Numbered from the stretch's first letter, positions 1-7,294 are shown. The stretch: 7,536 nt of DNA from Dysgonamonadaceae bacterium (GCA_031260235.1 JAIRKG010000127.1:1-7536); one strand, 5' to 3'. Numbers and translations are program-made. Notes: generated by a model not told the origin, from the letters alone.

Positions 1-2
1 TG

Positions 3-89
3 ACGGCGGCGGGTTTTCCGGACTTGGGGTATATCAAAAATAACTTATATCTTTGTGGTGAAGATGCTAACAATGTCCTACTCGGATAA
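3..89 (+). CDS. C-terminal end of an unrecognised upstream gene (partial)
   Basis: The third forward frame is open from the window edge for 28 codons and ends with TAA at 87-89, 18 bases before the ATG of the TonB receptor gene. The other two forward frames stop at once (TGA at 1-3) or at 41-43. The residues are mixed and soluble-looking (for example GFPDLGYIKNNLYLCGEDAN), with no low-complexity bias, and the short gap to the next gene fits a same-strand neighbour. I do not recognise the family from this tail. A random open run of 28 codons is not rare, so the call rests on position as much as composition. The candidate promoter at 23-55 would lie inside this tail. Confidence 0.45.
   Translation, partial: TAAGFPDLGYIKNNLYLCGEDANNVLLG
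23..55 (+). promoter_or_regulatory. Candidate Bacteroidota-type promoter for the TonB receptor gene
   Basis: TATCTTTG at 48-55 matches the Bacteroidota primary-sigma -7 consensus TAnnTTTG exactly. CTTG at 23-26 is one mismatch from the -33 element TTTG and lies 21 bases upstream of the -7 box, within the usual spacing. Transcription would begin near position 60 and leave a leader of about 45-50 bases before the ATG at 108. The box lies inside the presumed 3' end of the upstream gene, so the receptor could be expressed independently of it. This is a pattern match only. Confidence 0.4.
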
Positions 90-107
90 TTCCAAATTAA
101 ATTATAA

Positions 108-2513
108 ATGAATACTCGATTCCTGTTTATTGTTTTCCTGCTGTTTACTTCTGTTTCCTGTTTCTCACGGCAAGTCCGGATTTCGGGCGTTGTTACCGAT
201 ACGGACGGTACGCCTTTGGAACTCGCGGTTGTCAGGATAGAAAAATCGACTGCAGGGGCTTTCACCGACGAGAAAGGAAGATATGCGCTACACGTACCGG
301 CAAGCGATTCCTGCGTTCTGGTCTTTTCCTGTTTGGGATACAACAAAACGAAAAGGATTGTGCCGACGGCGGCGGGCGATATGACGATTAATGTCCGGAT
401 GCGGAGAATGGATTTTGTATTGGACGCCGTGACTGTCACTTCTCGGCAGCCGTCCGGCACAATGGAAATTATACCGACCGACCGCAACCGCCTGAATGTC
501 GATGCTACGGGCGGAAGCGTCGAATCGATTGTGATTACCGCCGGAATGGGCGTTTCTTCGACGAATGAACTCAGCGCTCAATATTCCGTGCGCGGGGGAA
601 ATTATAATGAAAATCTTGTTTATGTGAACGGGATAGAAGTCTATCGCCCGATTTTGATTCGCAGCGGGCAACAGGAGGGCTTGAGTTTCATCAATCCCGA
701 CTTGACCGCCGAAGTCTCCTTTTCTTCCGGCGGTTTTGAGGCGCGTTACGGCGACAAAATGTCTTCCGTTTTGGACGTAACATATAAAAAGCCGGATCGT
801 TTTGAGGGCGGCGTTGCAGGAAGTATGCTGGGCGGGAATGTGTATCTGGGAAATTCTGCCGGCAAATTCACCCAAATCACCGGATTCCGTTATAAAAGGG
901 GAACTACCTTGCTGAATATGCTGGATACCAAAGGCGATTACGACCCGACGGCAATTGACATGCAAACTTATATGACTTATGCGCTTGCGCCCCAATTCAG
1001 CCTGAGTTTTTTAGGAAACTATTCCGATAATACGTATGATTTTAACCCAACCAACAGAGAAACTTCTTTCGGGACAATGGATGAGCCGAAGAAATTTACC
1101 GTTTATTACGACGGCGCCGAAAGAGACCGTTTTAAGACTTTATTCGGCGCGGCAACGCTGAAATATGAGCTTGCGGAACATGCGGACATAGCCGTGCAGG
1201 CGTCCGCTTTCCAATTGACGGAGCAGGAAAATTACGATATTGCAGGCGAATACTGGCTGAGCAACTCTTTACCCGAAGACGATAAAGAGGTTATCGGCAC
1301 AGGACGGTTCCTCAATCATGCACGCAACTATTTGGAAACAAACGTGATGAGCATAGCTGTAAACGGCGGTGCGGGATTCAATCAACATACTGTTCGGTGG
1401 TCGCTTGCCTATCAACGAGAGAAAAATCGCGACCGCATCAAAGAATGGGAATTGCGGGATTCGAGTGGTTATTCTCTACCTCGCGATGAGGATGAGTTGC
1501 GGGTTTACAGTAATCTTTCATCGAAAAACAATATTGTGTCCGGTCGCTTTTCGGGCTATTTGCAGGATACTTACCGTTTCCGCGTCCGCGACGGACTGTT
1601 TTCTATCACTGCCGGAATACGTGGCTCATACTGGAATTTTAACAGAGAATTTATTTTCAGTCCGAGGGCTTCCATCCGTTTTATTCCTTCGCGGAACGAG
1701 AATTTTATCTTCCGTCTGGCTACCGGTATCTATTATCAGACGCCGTTTTACAAAGAATTTAGAACCGTCGTTCAAGACAGTCTTGGCAATGGGTATGTGG
1801 AACCGAACCGGAATATCAAATCACAGCGCTCCGTTCATTTTGTACTTGGCGGCGATTATAAATTCAAATTCGACGGCCGTCCGTTTAAGATGAAGACCGA
1901 ATTGTATTACAAGAAAATGGATGATTTGGTGCCTTATACCGTTAATAACGTGCGGATTGATTATTCCGGAGAGAATAGTTCTTACGGATATGCCACCGGT
2001 ATTGATATGAAACTGTTTGGACAGTTTATACCCGGAACGGATTCATGGCTGGGCTTTTCGCTGATGAAAGCCCGACAGTATATCGGCGGGAAAAAAATAC
2101 CCATGCCGACCGACCAACTGTATAATTTCACTTTCTATTTTACCGATTATGCGCCTTATGTTCCCGACCGGAGAGTCCAGCTCAATCTGCGGATGATATG
2201 GGCGGGAGGGTTTCCTTTCAGCGTTCCGGGAGGACAATATAAGTACATACAAAGTATCCGAACGCGACCTTATAACCGTGTAGATATCGGGATGTCCTAC
2301 CGCCTGTCGGACGAAAACAATTTTCCGGCAAACGGAGGCTCTTTTTGGCAAAATTTCAAAAACGTTTGGATCGGGGCGGATGTATTTAACCTGTTCGACA
2401 TCGGAAATGTAAGTTCCTACTCGTGGTTTGCCGATACCGGCGGCATCATGTATGCCGTTCCCGATCGTTTAACAGGGCGGCAACTGAATATTAAACTTGT
2501 TGCGGAATTTTGA
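108..2513 (+). CDS. TonB-dependent outer membrane receptor with carboxypeptidase-regulatory-like N-domain
   Basis: This 801-residue protein should form a gated outer-membrane beta-barrel that imports a ligand using energy from TonB-ExbBD. Residues 1-20 form a signal peptide, with likely cleavage after CFS; C18 is not in a convincing lipobox. Residues about 24-98 are a CarboxypepD_reg-like beta-sandwich (ISGVVTD, then AFTDEKGRYAL, then FSCLGY). Residues about 107-230 are the plug, with the hallmark VRGGNYNENLVYVNGIEVYR at 161-180 and GGFEARYGDKMSSVLDV at 208-224. The rest is barrel, rich in alternating aromatic strands, and ends in LVAEF, the terminal aromatic expected of a BAM substrate. It lacks an STN domain, is shorter than SusC proteins (about 1000 residues) and has no SusD partner nearby, so it is an orphan receptor of unknown ligand. 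No Shine-Dalgarno precedes the ATG; the leader is AT-rich, which is normal for the phylum. The family call is firm; the substrate is not predictable. Confidence 0.95.
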   Translation: MNTRFLFIVFLLFTSVSCFSRQVRISGVVTDTDGTPLELAVVRIEKSTAGAFTDEKGRYALHVPASDSCVLVFSCLGYNKTKRIVPTAAGDMTINVRMRRMDFVLDAVTVTSRQPSGTMEIIPTDRNRLNVDATGGSVESIVITAGMGVSSTNELSAQYSVRGGNYNENLVYVNGIEVYRPILIRSGQQEGLSFINPDLTAEVSFSSGGFEARYGDKMSSVLDVTYKKPDRFEGGVAGSMLGGNVYLGNSAGKFTQITGFRYKRGTTLLNMLDTKGDYDPTAIDMQTYMTYALAPQFSLSFLGNYSDNTYDFNPTNRETSFGTMDEPKKFTVYYDGAERDRFKTLFGAATLKYELAEHADIAVQASAFQLTEQENYDIAGEYWLSNSLPEDDKEVIGTGRFLNHARNYLETNVMSIAVNGGAGFNQHTVRWSLAYQREKNRDRIKEWELRDSSGYSLPRDEDELRVYSNLSSKNNIVSGRFSGYLQDTYRFRVRDGLFSITAGIRGSYWNFNREFIFSPRASIRFIPSRNENFIFRLATGIYYQTPFYKEFRTVVQDSLGNGYVEPNRNIKSQRSVHFVLGGDYKFKFDGRPFKMKTELYYKKMDDLVPYTVNNVRIDYSGENSSYGYATGIDMKLFGQFIPGTDSWLGFSLMKARQYIGGKKIPMPTDQLYNFTFYFTDYAPYVPDRRVQLNLRMIWAGGFPFSVPGGQYKYIQSIRTRPYNRVDIGMSYRLSDENNFPANGGSFWQNFKNVWIGADVFNLFDIGNVSSYSWFADTGGIMYAVPDRLTGRQLNIKLVAEF

Positions 2514-2515
2514 CG

Positions 2516-4777
2516 CTAATTTGTGCGCTTTACGCTTTTCACTCCTTTGACTTTTTGCAGGCAGCTAATCAACGTATTGATGTCGTTCGCGTCGTGGATT
2601 GTGATTTCTATCGTTCCTTCAAAAAAACCGTCGGCGGAATTGAGGTTTAATTTGCTGATATTGATCGATAAATCATTTGAAATAACATGGGTAATTTCGC
2701 GGCAAATCCCTTTCCGGTCGAGGCCTTTTAATTCTATTTTACCGAGTAAAGAAACAACCTTGTGTCCTGCCCATTCGCAGGAAATAATCCGGTTGCCGAA
2801 CCGTGTTTTCTGTGTAAGCGCCACAGAGCAGGCGCGTTTATGAATTTCCATTCGTTCATCTTCGCGGATAAAACCCAGTACGTCGTCACCCGGAATCGGG
2901 CTGCAACAGACGGCGGCAATATAATTCTTCTGAAAACCTTCTTCTTCGAGGATATATGTTTTTTTCCGGTCTATTTTGTCTGCTTCTACGACAAGAATTT
3001 CTGCATGTTTATCTTCCCCGTTTTCCGTTTCGACATTAAATGCCTGTTTCACAAATTGCATTAAATAATTTCCGGACTTCTCCCTGAGCGCTTTCCTGAT
3101 GTTTTCGGGCAATAACTCCACCTGTTTTTCGGCAACGGCAAAATATAAATCCTCTTTCTTGAGATACCCGAAATAAGACAGCATTTTATCCATGATTGGA
3201 ATCGTACATTCTATCCCGGTTTTTTTGAAAGCATCCTCAAGCATTTGTTCACCGTCTTGTATCTTCGCTTTTTTACGCTTCTTTAAAGAAGATTCAATTT
3301 TGGTTTTGGCTTTGGCGGTTGTTACAAAGTTCAGCCATTCCCGTTGAGGGATTTGCGAGCGGGAAGTCAGGATTTCAACCTGATCACCCGAATCCATTTT
3401 ATGACTTAAAGGCACCAGGCGGTGATTGACTTTAGCGCCGATACAGCAATCGCCGACGCTGGTGTGTATTTCGTACGCAAAATCCAGCGCGGTCGCCCCC
3501 TGCGGCAACGTTTTGATTTCTCCCTTGGGCGTAAACACGAATATTTCGGAGGCGTAGAGATTCAGTTTGATTGTGTCGAGGAAATCCATTGCGTTAGGGC
3601 TTGGCGCTTCGAGAATGTCCTGTATCCGTTCGAGCCAGCGGTCTAATTCGGTTTCCTTTTCGATTTTATCCGAACCGCTGTATTCCTTATATTTCCAATG
3701 GGCGGCAAAACCTTTTTCCGCAATTTCGTCCATTTTGTCGCTTCGGATTTGCACTTCAATCCATTGTCCGTCTGGACCCATAACGGTGAGGTGGAGCGCC
3801 TGGTAACCATTGGCTTTCGGACGGCTCACCCAGTCGCGGATGCGGTCGGGACGTAATTTATAGAGGTCGGTTATCACCGAATAAATATCCCAGCATTGCT
3901 TCTTTACGTCAATATTCAGTTTGGGTTCAAAAACAATCCTGACGGCGAAGATGTCGTAAATATCCTCAAAATCCACCTTTTTCGTATTCATTTTATTCCA
4001 GATTGAATAAACAGATTTGATCCTTTCCTGTACTTTATACTGAATATTCAACTCGTTTAATATCGGGTAAAGCGGTTCTGTAAAATGTTCGTAAATCATT
4101 TCGCGGTTTTTTGCCGTCGCATCCAGTTTCAGGTTAATTTGCCGGTATTCATCGGGATGTTCGTAACGGAAACTCAAATCTTCCAGTTCGGTTTTTATGG
4201 CGAAAAGTCCGAGCCTGTGCGCCATCGGTGCATACAGATACATCGTTTCGCCGCTGATTTTATACCGTTTCGCAGAAAGGAGAGCGCCCAAAGTCCGCAT
4301 GTTATGCAGACGGTCGGCTATTTTTATCAGGATAACGCGGATATCGCTCGCCATTGTCAGCAACAGTTTCCGCATGTTTTCGGCCTGGGCAGAAGCCGCT
4401 TTGGCAAAAATACCTCCGGAAATTTTCGTCAGTCCCTCGACAATTTCCGCAATTTTCTCTCCGAAAATATTACGAACGTCCTCAACCGTATAATCGGTAT
4501 CTTCAACAACGTCGTGCAGCAAAGCCGAACAAATGGAGGTTGAACCGAGACCCATCTCCTCGCTGACAATCAAGGCTACAGCCAAAGGATGCATGATGTA
4601 GGGTTCGCCCGAACGCCTCTTAACGCCCTTATGCGCCTGGTTGGCAAACAGAAAAGCCTTGTGGATGATTTCAAATTTCTGCCGGTGGTTGGATTGGGCA
4701 TAACTTTTGAGCAGCAACTCAAAAGCGCTTTGAATCATCTCTTCTTCGCTTGATATGTCGGTGATTGTTTCATCCAT
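2516..4777 (-). CDS. rel: Bifunctional (p)ppGpp synthetase/hydrolase, Rel/SpoT family
   Basis: This 753-residue long RSH enzyme makes ppGpp from ATP and GDP/GTP and degrades it, controlling the stringent response in the cytoplasm. The hydrolase HD domain (about 35-200) keeps its metal-site residues: H63 in HPLAVA, H88-D89 in LLHDVVEDT, and D155 in ADRLHNM. The synthetase domain (about 240-365) has the ERIKSVYSIWNKM motif, D275 in DIYDIFAVR, the PKANGYQALH G-loop (320-329) and E341 in EVQIR. A TGS domain follows (about 407-470), then a helical region, a zinc-finger/RIS-type segment with C624-C625, H646 and C650, and a C-terminal ACT domain (about 674-751). RIRD at 312-315 stands where bifunctional Rel enzymes have RxKD and synthetase-only RelA has ExDD, so it sides with the bifunctional type. 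All catalytic landmarks are present, so both activities are expected. The start ATG at 4777 has no Shine-Dalgarno. It lies 96 bases downstream of the acyl-CoA synthetase on the same strand, with no obvious terminator between, so read-through is possible. Confidence 0.97.
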   Translation of the reverse strand: MDETITDISSEEEMIQSAFELLLKSYAQSNHRQKFEIIHKAFLFANQAHKGVKRRSGEPYIMHPLAVALIVSEEMGLGSTSICSALLHDVVEDTDYTVEDVRNIFGEKIAEIVEGLTKISGGIFAKAASAQAENMRKLLLTMASDIRVILIKIADRLHNMRTLGALLSAKRYKISGETMYLYAPMAHRLGLFAIKTELEDLSFRYEHPDEYRQINLKLDATAKNREMIYEHFTEPLYPILNELNIQYKVQERIKSVYSIWNKMNTKKVDFEDIYDIFAVRIVFEPKLNIDVKKQCWDIYSVITDLYKLRPDRIRDWVSRPKANGYQALHLTVMGPDGQWIEVQIRSDKMDEIAEKGFAAHWKYKEYSGSDKIEKETELDRWLERIQDILEAPSPNAMDFLDTIKLNLYASEIFVFTPKGEIKTLPQGATALDFAYEIHTSVGDCCIGAKVNHRLVPLSHKMDSGDQVEILTSRSQIPQREWLNFVTTAKAKTKIESSLKKRKKAKIQDGEQMLEDAFKKTGIECTIPIMDKMLSYFGYLKKEDLYFAVAEKQVELLPENIRKALREKSGNYLMQFVKQAFNVETENGEDKHAEILVVEADKIDRKKTYILEEEGFQKNYIAAVCCSPIPGDDVLGFIREDERMEIHKRACSVALTQKTRFGNRIISCEWAGHKVVSLLGKIELKGLDRKGICREITHVISNDLSINISKLNLNSADGFFEGTIEITIHDANDINTLISCLQKVKGVKSVKRTN

Positions 4778-4851
4778 AATATATAAACAGCAAACGGTAA
4801 CGATGTCAACTTCGCATCAGAAGAACAGAAAATTTGCGTGGAAAAAGCGGG

Positions 4852-4880
4852 AAAAAGTTATGTACACAAAAAGTTATGTA
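4852..4880. repeat. 13-bp tandem direct repeat in the spacer before rel
   Basis: AAAAAGTTATGTA occurs at 4852-4864 and again, identically, at 4868-4880, offset by 16 bases (about one and a half helical turns). A shorter AAAAAG also occurs at 4842-4847. The second copy overlaps the stop codon of the acyl-CoA synthetase gene, and the first lies in the 96-base spacer upstream of rel. It could be a pair of regulator sites, or simply an AT-rich duplication. No hairpin followed by a T-run is seen here, so I do not call a terminator. Confidence 0.5.
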
Positions 4881-6688
4881 TCGCAATACATTTTGTCAAT
4901 AACATATTGATATTTATCCAAAATGTAGTTCCGTTTCATTTTAAGCGTATTCGTCAGTTCTCCCGAAGCGATTGTGAATATGTAGGGCAGGATGGCGAAG
5001 CGCTTAATCTGTTCAAAACTTGCGAATTCGTCTTGCATACCGGCGATTCGCGATTCGTAGAGTTTGATGACTTGCGGGTGGCTGCATAAATCTTCTTGCT
5101 GCTCGAAAAAGAGCCGCTTTTCTTCGGCAAAATGTTTTAATTCGCAGTAGTTTGGAACGATAAGTGCGCTTACATATTTCCGTTGGTCGCCGACGACAAA
5201 AGCGTTTTCGATAAACCTGTCTCTGATTAGTCGGGTTTCCAATTGCTGCGGGGCGATGTATTTCCCGTTTGAAGTTTTGTAGAGGTCTTTGATTCGTTCC
5301 GTCAGGACAATTCCTTCTTCTTCGGTCAGGCTGCCTGCGTCGCCTGTGCGAAACCATCCGTCGGCAGTGAATACGGCTGCGGTTGCATCGGGTTTTTTGT
5401 AATAGCCGCTTGTGATTGTTTTGCCTTTGAGTTGAATTTCGTTGTCTTCGCCGATTCTGATTTTTATCGACGGCATTACTTTTCCTACGGTGCCGAGTTC
5501 ATATCCCGTTTGGGGAAAACAGCTGACGGTTGCAGTCGTTTCTGTCAATCCGTAACCATATACTAACGGGATGTTTACGGCACGCAAAAATTGTATGATC
5601 TCTTTCGAAAGCATGGCTCCGGCGCAAGGGAAAATCACCCCGCGCTTTATCCCAATCGTCTTTTTCAGTTTGGAATAGACTGTTTTTTCGTATAAATTGA
5701 ACCACAATTTCAGGAAGAATGGCGGCTTCCGTCCCTTATTCACATAGTCAAGATTGTATTTTTTGCCTGTGGCAATGGCATTCCGGAAGATGCAACGAAG
5801 AATGAAATTCGAATCTTTAATTTTTTTCAAAACGCCGGCATATACCTTTTCCCAGAAACGCGGGACGCTACACATGGCTTCCGGTTGGATTTCTTTAATA
5901 GCGGTTTGTATTTCCCGGGGATCGAGATTAATGGCAACGGTGCATCCTCGATGCAGGCAATAGAGCGACCATGCTTTTTCAAAGATGTGCGCCAAAGGCA
6001 GAAAACTCAACGAGAGAAATCGTTGCGGAAGATAATTGAGATGAATATCATGCATCATAAACGCTTCCAAATAGTTATCGTGCGTGAGAATTACGCCCTT
6101 AGGTTCGCCGGTTGTTCCCGAAGTATAAATAATGTGAGCAATGTCTTTGTTTTGCGCGGCTTTGAGCCTTTTGTCGACTGTTATTATATCCTGCGAAGTG
6201 CGATCTTTCGGAAAGTTGAAGAAGTCGAAATAGCCCGACGTTTCATCTTCCTCCGCCTTCCTGACGTTTTGATCAATGATAATAATTTGCTTCAGGAAAG
6301 CGCTGTTTTGGAACACCTTCCATGCGTTGTCGTATTGCTGCTGTTCGCCGACAAAGAGCAGTTGTATCTCCGCTTCATTGATGATATAATTAATTTGAGG
6401 GACGGACGCCGTTGCATATATGGGAACGGTAGCAGCCCTGTTGGCGAAAGCAGCGAAGTCGATATACAGACATTCGGCCATGTTCTGGGAATAGACGCCG
6501 ATATTGGTATGTGGCTCTACGCCCATGTGACACAGGGTACGGGCTAATACCATTATCGTTTGGGAAAAATCCGTCCATGAAACGGACTGCCATTTTCCTG
6601 TTTCTTCGTCTTTTATTTTTAATGCTTCCTGATTGCCGAACGTATTGGCATGTTCGTGAACAAGGCGTGATAGGTGAAAATATTCCAT
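4874..6688 (-). CDS. Long-chain acyl-CoA synthetase (AMP-forming, COG1022-type)
   Basis: This 604-residue ANL-superfamily ligase activates fatty acids to acyl-CoA through an acyl-adenylate, probably at the inner face of the cytoplasmic membrane. Adenylation motifs appear in order: the phosphate loop YTSGTTGEPKG (188-198), the LPLAHIFEK region (231-238), VPRFWEKV (275-282), YGLTETT (379-385), TGD (448-450), ERIKD (464-468) and the C-terminal LTNTLKMKR with the expected catalytic lysine K583. Insertions between the motifs and the LPLAHIFE/VPRFWEKV signatures fit the long-chain group rather than acetyl-CoA synthetases; chain-length preference cannot be read. I chose ATG at 6688. A TTG two codons upstream (6694) is in frame but abuts the previous stop and is less likely. 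The ATG is 6 bases after the stop of the small exported protein gene, a spacing that implies co-transcription. The rel gene follows on the same strand. Overall identity is firm. Confidence 0.95.
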   Translation of the reverse strand: MEYFHLSRLVHEHANTFGNQEALKIKDEETGKWQSVSWTDFSQTIMVLARTLCHMGVEPHTNIGVYSQNMAECLYIDFAAFANRAATVPIYATASVPQINYIINEAEIQLLFVGEQQQYDNAWKVFQNSAFLKQIIIIDQNVRKAEEDETSGYFDFFNFPKDRTSQDIITVDKRLKAAQNKDIAHIIYTSGTTGEPKGVILTHDNYLEAFMMHDIHLNYLPQRFLSLSFLPLAHIFEKAWSLYCLHRGCTVAINLDPREIQTAIKEIQPEAMCSVPRFWEKVYAGVLKKIKDSNFILRCIFRNAIATGKKYNLDYVNKGRKPPFFLKLWFNLYEKTVYSKLKKTIGIKRGVIFPCAGAMLSKEIIQFLRAVNIPLVYGYGLTETTATVSCFPQTGYELGTVGKVMPSIKIRIGEDNEIQLKGKTITSGYYKKPDATAAVFTADGWFRTGDAGSLTEEEGIVLTERIKDLYKTSNGKYIAPQQLETRLIRDRFIENAFVVGDQRKYVSALIVPNYCELKHFAEEKRLFFEQQEDLCSHPQVIKLYESRIAGMQDEFASFEQIKRFAILPYIFTIASGELTNTLKMKRNYILDKYQYVIDKMYCDT

Positions 6689-6694
6689 TGTCAA

Positions 6695-7015
6695 TCAATT
6701 GCGAATTACAAATTTTTTTACAACCCCATCCAGTTTGAATACATAAATAGCATGTGGAAGGTTTAGTTCATAGTCCTTTTCGGAAGACTTTATTTCGATT
6801 TGTTTAACCTTGTTTCCAAGAATGGTAAATATTTCAACCCGTCCGCCGACCGGCGCGTTTTTCAGCGTTAATTTGTTGTTAGCCACGCTCATTTCGAGTA
6901 TAACAATTTCTTTCGCCGCCGCAGTTTGTTTCCCGTTTGGTTTGTCATAGGCGAAAACGGTAGTCCCAAAACAGCAGGAAAAAAAGAATATCAGTGTAAA
7001 TACAATCGGCTTCAT
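6695..7015 (-). CDS. Small exported protein consisting almost only of a T9SS (Por) sorting-domain-like fold
   Basis: This 106-residue protein begins MKPIVFTLIFFFSCCFG, a classic signal peptide with probable cleavage after VFA at residue 22. About 84 mature residues remain. Residues about 44-106 resemble the Por secretion-system type A C-terminal domain: NNKLTLKNAPVGGRVEIFTI, then LGNKV, then LPHAIYVFKLDGVVKKFVI. In known cargo this domain is a C-terminal tail on a larger secreted protein; here only a 20-residue linker precedes it. The usual glycine before the I/V-Y is replaced by alanine (HAIYVF). I chose ATG at 7015. The frame stays open upstream to 7183, but that stretch is AT-rich, lacks a signal peptide at its own start and overlaps the promoter box. 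The gene ends 6 bases before the acyl-CoA synthetase start. It could be a minimal T9SS substrate, a leftover tail of a lost cargo protein, or a free beta-sandwich with another periplasmic role. Export is well supported; the T9SS role is inferred. Confidence 0.8.
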   Translation of the reverse strand: MKPIVFTLIFFFSCCFGTTVFAYDKPNGKQTAAAKEIVILEMSVANNKLTLKNAPVGGRVEIFTILGNKVKQIEIKSSEKDYELNLPHAIYVFKLDGVVKKFVIRN

Positions 7016-7042
7016 ACAATTACGTAAAATGCTTATTTCGTT

Positions 7043-7051
7043 GCAAAAATA
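7043..7051 (-). promoter_or_regulatory. Candidate -7 box for the small-protein/acyl-CoA synthetase operon
   Basis: Read on the minus strand, 7051-7043 gives TATTTTTGC, an exact match to the Bacteroidota -7 consensus TAnnTTTG. It lies 28 bases upstream of the chosen ATG at 7015, which would give a short leader of about 20-25 bases. No TTTG -33 element is seen at the usual distance; that region is plain AT-rich sequence. The position supports the chosen start, since the longer in-frame extension would place the box inside coding sequence. Confidence 0.4.
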
Positions 7052-7112
7052 ATACTTTTTGTTTAATTTATAATTTATTGGGGGTAAATTTATATAGTGA
7101 ACACAGATTCTC

Positions 7113-7214
7113 GTGTATAATTTCCACCCTGAATATGATTTTGCGAGATTTGGAAAAGGCTTTACCTGTGTGAATTTGACCAATATGCGACAGTTTTATC
7201 TACCGCTCTTTAAT
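7113..7214 (+). pseudogene. Decayed fragment resembling the DUF1016 (YhcG-type nuclease) N-terminal domain
   Basis: In the frame read from 7113, codons 7146-7202 encode RFGKGFTCVNLTNMRQFYL. This follows the FGKGFs-x2-NLxxMRxFYl signature of the DUF1016 N-terminal helical domain found in PD-(D/E)XK-superfamily YhcG-like proteins. The resemblance starts abruptly: there is an in-frame TGA at 7098-7100, and the upstream residues do not fit the family. It stops within a few codons of 7214, before the usual SWxHY segment, after which the frame runs into palindromic repeats. Intact family members are some 300 or more residues, so this would be only a scrap of a lost, probably mobile or defence-associated gene. 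The match is from memory of the motif and has not been aligned to a database. Confidence 0.45.
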
Positions 7215-7253
7215 TCGTGTAGAAAACCCAAAAGCGTAAGAGGTTTACATGAA

Positions 7254-7273
7254 CAAAGCCGCCGAAGCAATCC
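7254..7273 (+). repeat. Right-half copy of the palindromic repeat
   Basis: This stretch contains CAAAGCC followed by CGAAGCAATCC, matching the right half of the full copy at 7366-7399 (loop AAA, closing GCC, then GAAGCAATCC). The left half with CGTCATTGCGAG is absent. It marks the inner edge of the repeat cluster, next to the nuclease-like fragment. Confidence 0.6.
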
Positions 7274-7294
7274 GGAGAAAAAACACCGCCCTTC

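Noticed and set aside
2..375. Shared GACGGCGGCGGG at 2-13 and 364-375
   Set aside because: A single 12-base GC-rich match between two coding stretches with no extension on either side; most likely chance.
288..995. Long open frame (235 codons) on the minus strand inside the TonB receptor gene
   Set aside because: It lies wholly opposite the well-conserved N-domain and plug, has no recognisable domain and a histidine/arginine-rich shadow composition, and the plus-strand reading fully explains the sequence.
4778..4810. Bacteroidota promoter directly before rel (minus-strand TACCGTTTG)
   Set aside because: It has three bases rather than two between TA and TTTG, and no TTTG lies at the -33 distance, so it is a near miss only.
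5885..6547. Open frame (220 codons) on the plus strand opposite the acyl-CoA synthetase gene
   Set aside because: The opposite strand encodes intact adenylation motifs through this stretch; the plus-strand reading shows no family features and is a mirror of constrained codons.
6689..6694. TTG start at 6694 for the acyl-CoA synthetase
   Set aside because: An ATG lies two codons downstream at 6688, and the TTG directly abuts the preceding gene's stop; the ATG gives a natural N-terminus.
7016..7183. N-terminal extension of the small exported protein to a start at 7183
   Set aside because: The extension is AT-rich, would bury the signal peptide in the interior, and overlaps the candidate -7 box and the antisense nuclease-like fragment.
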